This document shows positions 57,101 to 64,000 of a DNA stretch of 64,000 nt, piece after piece. The DNA comes from Paragordius varius. Lineage: Eukaryota > Nematomorpha. The stretch lies in the NCBI GenBank assembly GCA_964247055.1, contig OZ176051.1:10354001-10418000 (forward strand). The letters run 5' to 3'. Within the stretch, counting starts at the first letter, position 1, and every line of letters begins with the position of its first letter. Both the position numbers and the translations under genes were made by a program. The notes below the pieces were generated by a model that did not search any database, was not told the DNA's origin, and was given only the letters and a program-made list of their open reading frames with translations.

Positions 57101-60100
57101 GTTTTCCGGAAACAGTTCACAAAGTTATAGGAAAAATCAGTTTTTAGCGGGTAGCTCCTTACCCAGCAGCTATCATCCAATAAAAGGTGGACTAAAATTT
57201 TTGCCTTTTAACAGGGAATACGTGGAATCTTTATTGAATTTTTACGGTCTCATACCTAGGGCGAAAAATCGATTTAGAAAATTATTTTTGTGGACTTTGT
57301 TTTTTGAAAAAAATGGCATTTTACGGGGGGAGCGGGTAAAAAGAGGGCCTAAATCAAAAAAGTGGCTCGACTATGTTCAGCGCGATCAAAAATAAGTAAA
57401 CAAAATTCATATTTGAAATTGAATGGTCAAACACGTTCTCCAAAAAATTGACTTAACCCATTTTTCACACGGGGTGGGCCCGAACTGGGGACCTAATTCC
57501 AAAAAAGGGCGAAGCTATTGTCGGGGCATTCATTAATGATTATATTTTTTCGATATTTGGATTTGATTGGGATCACCGGTTTTCCGGAAACAGTTCACAA
57601 AGTTATAGGAAAAATCAGTTTTTAGCGGGTAGCTCCTTACCCAGCAGCTATCATCCAATAAAAGGTGGACTAAAATTTTTGCCTTTTAACAGGGAATACG
57701 TGGAATCTTTATTGAATTTTTACGGTCTCATACCTAGGGCGAAAAATCGATTTAGAAAATTATTTTTGTGGACTTTGTTTTTTGAAAAAAATGGCATTTT
57801 ACGGGGGGAGCGGGTAAAAAGAGGGCCTAAATCAAAAAAGTGGCTCGACTATGTTCAGCGCGATCAAAAATAAGTAAACAAAATTCATATTTGAAATTGA
57901 ATGGTCAAACACGTTCTCCAAAAAATTGACTTAACCCATTTTTCACACGGGGTGGGCCCGAACTGGGGACCTAATTCCAAAAAAGGGCGAAGCTATTGTC
58001 GGGGCATTCATTAATGATTATATTTTTTCGATATTTGGATTTGATTGGGATCACCGGTTTTCCGGAAACAGTTCACAAAGTTATAGGAAAAATCAGTTTT
58101 TAGCGGGTAGCTCCTTACCCAGCAGCTATCATCAAATAAAAGGTGGACTAAAATTTTTGCCTTTTAACAGGGAATACGTGGAATCTTTATTGAATTTTTA
58201 CGGTCTCATACCTAGGGCGAAAAATCGATTTAGAAAATTATTTTTGTGGACTTTGTTTTTTGAAAAAAATGGCATTTTACGGGGGGAGCGGGTAAAAAGA
58301 GGGCCTAAATCAAAAAAGTGGCTCGACTATGTTCGGCGCAATCGAAAATATGTAAACAAAAATTATATTTGAAATTGAATGGTCCAACACGTTCTCCGGA
58401 AAATTGTCTCAAAAACACGATTTTGTGGACTTCTGTTTTCAAAAAAAAACCATTTTTCATACGGGGTGGGCCCGAACTGGGGGCCTATTTCAAAAAAAGG
58501 GCGAAGCTATTGTCGGGACATTTATTAATGATTATATTTTTTCGATATTTGGATTTGATTGGGTCTACCGGTTTTCCTGTGCCAGATCACAAAGCCAGCA
58601 TTTTCCATTTTTATAAATATATAGATGAGGATAAATAATGTATTAATATCCATATATCTTTTAACATGCTATACATATGATAGATACTCCTTACTCAGCA
58701 GCTATCATCAAAGAAACGCTTGACTAAAATTTTTGCCTTTTAACAGGCAATACGAAAAATCTTTCTCGAATTTTTACAGTCTCATACCGTGGACAAAAAA
58801 ATACAATCAAAAAAATATTTTTGTGGACTTTGTTTTTTTTTGAAAAAAATGGCATTTTACGGGGGGAGCGGGTAAAAAGAGGGCCTAAATCAAAAATGTG
58901 ACTCGACTATGTTCAGCGCGATCAAAAATAAGTAAACAAAATTCATATTTGAAATTGAATGGTCAAACACGTTCTCCAAAAAATTGACTTAACCCATTTT
59001 TCACACGGGGTGGGCCCGAACTGGGGACCTAATTCCAAAAAAGGGCGAAGCTATTGTCGGGGCATTCATTAATGATTATATTTTTTCGATATTTGGATTT
59101 GATTGGGATCACCGGTTTTCCGGAAACAGTTCACAAAGTTATAGGAAAAATCAGTTTTTAGCGGGTAGCTCCTTACCCAGCAGCTATCATCCAATAAAAG
59201 GTGGACTAAAATTTTTGCCTTTTAACAGGGAATACGTGGAATCTTTATTGAATTTTTACGGTCTCATACCTAGGGCGAAAAATCGATTTAGAAAATTATT
59301 TTTGTGGACTTTGTTTTTTGAAAAAAATGGCATTTTACGGGGGGAGCGGGTAAAAAGAGGGCCTAAATCAAAAAAGTGGCTCGACTATGTTCAGCGCGAT
59401 CAAAAATAAGTAAACAAAATTCATATTTGAAATTGAATGGTCAAACACGTTCTCCAAAAAATTGACTTAACCCATTTTTCACACGGGGTGGGCCCGAACT
59501 GGGGACCTAATTCCAAAAAAGGGCGAAGCTATTGTCGGGGCATTCATTAATGATTATATTTTTTCGATATTTGGATTTGATTGGGATCACCGGTTTTCCG
59601 GAAACAGTTCACAAAGTTATAGGAAAAATCAGTTTTTAGCGGGTAGCTCCTTACCCAGCAGCTATCATCCAATAAAAGGTGGACTAAAATTTTTGCCTTT
59701 TAACAGGGAATACGTGGAATCTTTATTGAATTTTTACGGTCTCATACCTAGGGCGAAAAATCGATTTAGAAAATTATTTTTGTGGACTTTGTTTTTTGAA
59801 AAAAATGGCATTTTACGGGGGGAGCGGGTAAAAAGAGGGCCTAAATCAAAAAAGTGGCTCGACTATGTTCAGCGCGATCAAAAATAAGTAAACAAAATTC
59901 ATATTTGAAATTGAATGGTCAAACACGTTCTCCAAAAAATTGACTTAACCCATTTTTCACACGGGGTGGGCCCGAACTGGGGACCTAATTCCAAAAAAGG
60001 GCGAAGCTATTGTCGGGGCATTCATTAATGATTATATTTTTTCGATATTTGGATTTGATTGGGATCACCGGTTTTCCGGAAACAGTTCACAAAGTTATAG

Positions 60101-60639
60101 GAAAAATCAGTTTTTAGCGGGTAGCTCCTTACCCAGCAGCTATCATCAAATAAAAGGTGGACTAAAATTTTTGCCTTTTAACAGGGAATACGTGGAATCT
60201 TTATTGAATTTTTACGGTCTCATACCTAGGGCGAAAAATCGATTTAGAAAATTATTTTTGTGGACTTTGTTTTTTGAAAAAAATGGCATTTTACGGGGGG
60301 AGCGGGTAAAAAGAGGGCCTAAATCAAAAAAGTGGCTCGACTATGTTCGGCGCAATCGAAAATATGTAAACAAAAATTATATTTGAAATTGAATGGTCCA
60401 ACACGTTCTCCGGAAAATTGTCTCAAAAACACGATTTTGTGGACTTCTGTTTTCAAAAAAAAACCATTTTTCATACGGGGTGGGCCCGAACTGGGGGCCT
60501 ATTTCAAAAAAAGGGCGAAGCTATTGTCGGGACATTTATTAATGATTATATTTTTTCGATATTTGGATTTGATTGGGTCTACCGGTTTTCCTGTACCAGA
60601 TCACAAAGCCAGCATTTTCCATTTTTATAAATATATAGA
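54131..60639. repeat. Higher-order satellite: 13 monomers, 2014-bp period
   Basis: Monomers, marked by GCCTTTTAACAGG, start at 54131, 54707, 55189, 55667, 56145, 56721, 57203, 57681, 58159, 58735, 59217, 59695 and 60173. Spacing repeats as 576, 482, 478, 478 (sum 2014) three times, plus one last partial unit. Copies one period apart are nearly identical, whereas the four monomer types within a period differ clearly. The 576-bp type carries the Helitron 5' terminal sequence (CCATTTTTATAAATATATAG) in its interior. Each monomer shows a 64-codon open frame, which I regard as incidental. Confidence 0.95.
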
Positions 60640-61859
60640 TTCACGGAATTGATTGATTTAGGCTTTTTTATATACATTGTTCCTAAATACATTAAGCAGA
60701 GTGGAAATTTTAACATCTTCTGTATCCACCCAATTTGATAAAATTAATTTGCCAAAAATATCAAATAAACAGTTTATCACATTATACATATACTAAATTA
60801 TATATACAGTTTTCAAAACAATCATTCTATTTTTGAATCTTTAAGGTGTGCCCTACATTACGCTTGAAAAATTTTCAAATTTTGATCATATGATTATTTA
60901 TCACCTCCCAATCAAGTTTTCTTGCTTGACTTAACTCCCCTATAAATTATTTAATCACATGAAAGCAAGCCATGACTTGAAAAACTTGAAAATCAAGGCA
61001 AAATGTTTTTTTACCACCCCACCCAATATCTTAAAATTTTTTGGTTTCCACTACCTTTTGAAAAACCCTAAATGTTTTATCACATGTAAATTTTTTAGCT
61101 AAATATTTATTTTTGTGAAGAAAATTATTTTTGATCTCAAAATATAGCATACATTTAAAATTATCGACTTATCTTGGCCTTTTTGCTTTGATTCTAATAA
61201 AACGAGTTTATTTTGGACGGATCCAAAAATTTAAGGCTTTCGGAGCTCACATCTAAAATTAATATTTTTAAAAATATAGATATACATTTGAAATGTAGTT
61301 TATGATAATTTTTAGCCATTTTTGTAATAAGGGATTTAGTCTTAAAAATGCAATTTTCTCATATAAGCGTGACACGAAAGTGTTTATATCTTTCCTACAT
61401 AAGTTGTAAGACATAAAACAAAAGCACTATCAGTATCCTGTTACATTTTCCTATCAAAATATATATAATTTATCAGGATTTTTTGTAATCACTGTAAATA
61501 AATTGACTAAAATAAAATGCCCCATTTTAAATGATACCAGTAAAATACATCCTAAACGACAAAACAAATTTTTTTCAATATTCGAATCTTAAATGTGGGC
61601 TCCGAATGTCCAAATTTATGGCGCGCTTTAAAATAGGTTATAAAAAGATGCAAAGAGCCGACGATTAGTATTTTTAAATATATGCTAGATTATAAAATAA
61701 TTTTTAGCTAGAGAAACCAATTTTTAGTAAAGTTTTAGTAACTGTATATTAAGGTAATTTAAAGCACAATAAAAGCGACATTAGGACATTGTAACTTAAA
61801 AACACTTTTTCTACATAGACTAGCACCAATAATTAACCATTTTTTTATCATTTATTTTC
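60640..61859. other. Intergenic, no gene seen
   Basis: A+T-rich DNA between Helitron 2 and the terminal repeat field. A few blocks (for example GCGCTTTAAAATAGG near 61625) look like dispersed old repeats. Nothing codes convincingly. Confidence 0.35.
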
Positions 61860-64000
61860 CATGCTATCAAGAGTTTCACCAACAATCAATAATTCTTTTT
61901 CAACAATAAACCATCATTTTTCCAATTAATACCAATGCTATAGTTTCACCATCAATCAACCATTCTGTTATAATAATTAATATATATCATTTTCAGTTCA
62001 AATTCACTTTTAAACAATTCAACACCCTTGAATAATTCAAATTTACGCTTGAACAATTCAAATTTACGCTTGAGCAATTCTAATTTACGCTTAAAAATTC
62101 AAATTCACCCTTTAACAATTCAAATGCACCTTCAAACAATTCAAATTCACCTTAAAATAAATTGTTTTTTTTAGATTAAATATTATTTATATTTTTTTAT
62201 ATTTTTAAAAAAAGAAATTTTGTATGTAATCAAAAAAATACTAAAAAAATATAAACTTTGCAATAAAAATATATTTAATTTTAATGATGAGTTGTATTAG
62301 ACCGAAATTTCTAAATTTATTATTAGGGTGAATTCGAATTGTTCGAGGGTGAATTTCAATTCAAGGGTGAATTTGAATTGTTTAAGGGTGAATTTGAATT
62401 GTTTAAGGGTGAATTTAACCTGTTTAAGGGTGGATTTCGAATGTTGGAGTAAATTGTAAATGGTATAATTTACCGGTGGTAAAAGATTTCACCAACAATC
62501 GACCATCATTTTTCAACACAATCAATTATTTATATAGGCTATCAAGAGTTATATAAACATTGATTTTCAACAATCAAATTATAATACGCACGCTATCAAG
62601 ATTATCAACAATCAACCATTCTTTTTCAACATTAAATATGCTATTAAGAGTATCACCAGCAATCAACCATTCTATTCTAATAATAAATTATTTTACCCAT
62701 GCTATCAAGAATTTTACCAACAACCAACATTTTTTTAACAAAAAACCATTGTTTTGACCATTCATTTTCAACAATCAAAGTGTATTAACCATGTTATTAT
62801 ATGTTTCACCAACAATCAACCATCCTTTTTCAATATTGAAATAAAAATACTCATGCTAATAGTTTCAGCAACAACCAATTCTTTTTGAAACATTAATCAA
62901 ATTATTTTACCCATGCTATTAAAATTATTAACAATCAACCATCATTGTTCTTAAATCAAATTATATTACATATGTTATTCAATGTTTCACTAAAATCTTC
63001 CATTTTTATTCAGCAATTAATCATAAAACACATGATATTAAGAGTATTACCAATGATTAACTATTTTTTTATCATATTATCTATGCTATCAAGAGGTTCA
63101 TCAACAATCGACCATTATGTTTTAAAAATCAAATTATTTTACCCATGGTAAAAATTTCACCAATTATCAACCACCACTTTTTAATAATTCAATCATAATA
63201 CTCATGCTAATAGTTTCAGCAACAATTTTTGAAACAATAATCAAATTATTTTACCCATGCTATTAAAATTATTAACAATCAACCATCATTGTTCTTAAAT
63301 CAAATTATATTACATATGTAATTCAATGTTTCACTAAAATCATCCATTTTTCAGTAATTAATTATAAAACCCAAGCTATTAAGAGTAGTACTAATAATTG
63401 AACATTTTTTATTAAATTGTATCCATGTTATCAAGAACAATTCTTTTTTAACAATCAACCATTATTTTTCCACAATAAAATTATACCCATGCTATCAAAG
63501 GTTACACTAACGATCCCATTTTCTTTCAATAATCAAATTATTTTATGGTAAATGATTTCGTCAACAATCAACTATCATTAATCAACCATCAAATTATAAT
63601 ACCCATACTATCAATATTTTACCATCGATCAACAATTCTTTTTCAACAATCAAATTATATTACATGCTATTGAAGGTTTCGCCAACAATCCCATTCTTTA
63701 ATCAAATTATTTTACCCATGGTAAAAGATTTCACCAAGAATCAAACATTATTTCAACAATCAAATTATAATACCCATACTATCAATAGTTTTACCATCGA
63801 TCAACAATTCCTTTTCAACAATCAAATTATATTACAGATGCTATTAGGAGATTCAAACATTCAACCATCATTGTTCAATAATATAATTATCCATGCTATC
63901 AAGAATTTTACCAAATATATATCCCAATTATTCAACAATCAATTTATAATACCCATGCTATTTAAAGTACAAACAATCAACCATCATTGTTCATCATTCA
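61860..64000. repeat. Degenerate tandem repeat field, unit about 60-75 bp
   Basis: The consensus reads roughly CCATGCTATCAAGAG, TTTCACCAACAATCAACCAT, TCTTTTTCAACAATCAAATT, ATTTTAC. It is repeated about 25 times or more with heavy divergence and runs off the window end. A MITE-like copy interrupts it at 61989-62466. The open frames inside (62560-62757, 62945-63151) are repeat artefacts. Confidence 0.8.
61989..62466. repeat. MITE-like repeat, copy 4, with expanded minisatellite ends
   Basis: Left arm: about seven units of roughly 22 bp like CAATTCAAATTCACCCTTAAA. Right arm: their mirror images GGGTGAATTTGAATTGTTTAA, ending TGTAAATGGTATAAT. The middle block (TTTTTTAGATTAAATATTAT, TTTAATGATGAGTTGTATTA) matches the ESF1-intron copies. 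Longest of the four because both arms carry more units. Confidence 0.75.

Larger units (their letters stand above)
53873..60639 (-). mobile_element. Helitron 2 with an internally expanded satellite
   Basis: On the minus strand it starts TCTATATATTTATAAAAATG (60639) and ends with the hairpin GCTGCGTAGCAGC, 12 nt, CTAG at 53873, followed by T. The flanks AA|CTAG and GA|TT fit A-T insertion. The two ends match Helitron 1, but the body is 6.8 kb because its internal unit has been multiplied. No Rep/helicase gene is seen, so it is non-autonomous. Confidence 0.8.

Noticed and set aside
54131-60639. CRISPR-like array
   Set aside because: Units of about 480-580 bp with no spacer pattern, in a eukaryotic genome, bounded by Helitron ends.
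54129-60652. Repeated 64-, 70- and 106-codon open frames in the satellite as a peptide gene family
   Set aside because: They recur only because the monomers are near copies. They overlap one another in different frames, and the frame is not kept in the diverged single unit of Helitron 1.
1-64000. tRNA, rRNA or snRNA genes
   Set aside because: No cloverleaf with a GGTTCRANNCC-type arm or other recognisable RNA gene was seen on either strand by eye; a covariance-model scan would be decisive.
1-64000. Ciliate or nucleomorph origin, suggested by tiny introns
   Set aside because: Standard stop codons are used, and a GPCR, a secreted-domain glycoprotein and animal-like calcineurin B and RIOK3 point to an animal.

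Overview
This is an A+T-rich (about three-quarters A+T by eye) nuclear eukaryotic window, almost certainly from an animal. It carries a rhodopsin-like GPCR, a secreted-domain membrane glycoprotein, calcineurin B, RIOK3, ESF1, UQCRB and NTPCR, all split by spliceosomal introns and read with the standard code. Protein alignment forces nine introns to be only 22-29 nt long, beside ordinary introns of 60 nt to several kb. Introns averaging about 26 nt are a reported feature of dicyemid mesozoans, so a dicyemid or close relative is my best guess (inference, not proven).

Gene layout, left to right. 1-2.1 kb: inverted and direct repeats. 2.1-10.8 kb (-): a two-exon GPCR whose 7.4-kb intron holds a young Ty3/Gypsy LTR element, itself hit by a hAT transposon. 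14.9-20.4 kb (+): RIOK3 kinase. 20.7-25.3 kb (-): UQCRB of complex III, with a mariner relic and a head-to-head LINE inverted repeat in its last intron. 25.4-25.9 kb (+): NTPCR nucleotidase. 26.5-30.2 kb (-): a 926-residue type I membrane glycoprotein with a laminin-N-terminal-like start. 30.2-38.0 kb (+): ESF1 in 13 exons. 42.5-43.1 kb (-): calcineurin B. From RIOK3 onward the genes strictly alternate in strand. Two divergent pairs have start codons only 19 bp and 48 bp apart, which implies shared promoters.

43.6 kb to the end has no convincing gene. It holds a cluster of TTAA-flanked non-autonomous elements (43.7-46.7 kb), then a three-layer nest (hAT containing a Helitron containing a second hAT of the same family, 48.2-52.7 kb). 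Next is a second Helitron (53.9-60.6 kb) whose interior has expanded into a higher-order satellite with a 2014-bp period made of four monomers. A degenerate roughly 65-bp repeat field runs from 61.9 kb to the window end, interrupted by a copy of a MITE-like family that also sits in RIOK3 and ESF1 introns.

RIOK3 and ESF1 both act in small-subunit ribosome production, UQCRB in respiration, and calcineurin B and the GPCR in signalling. I see no sign that the genes form a pathway; the shared theme is genome architecture: micro-introns, compact divergent promoters, and very active, nested, partly young transposons.
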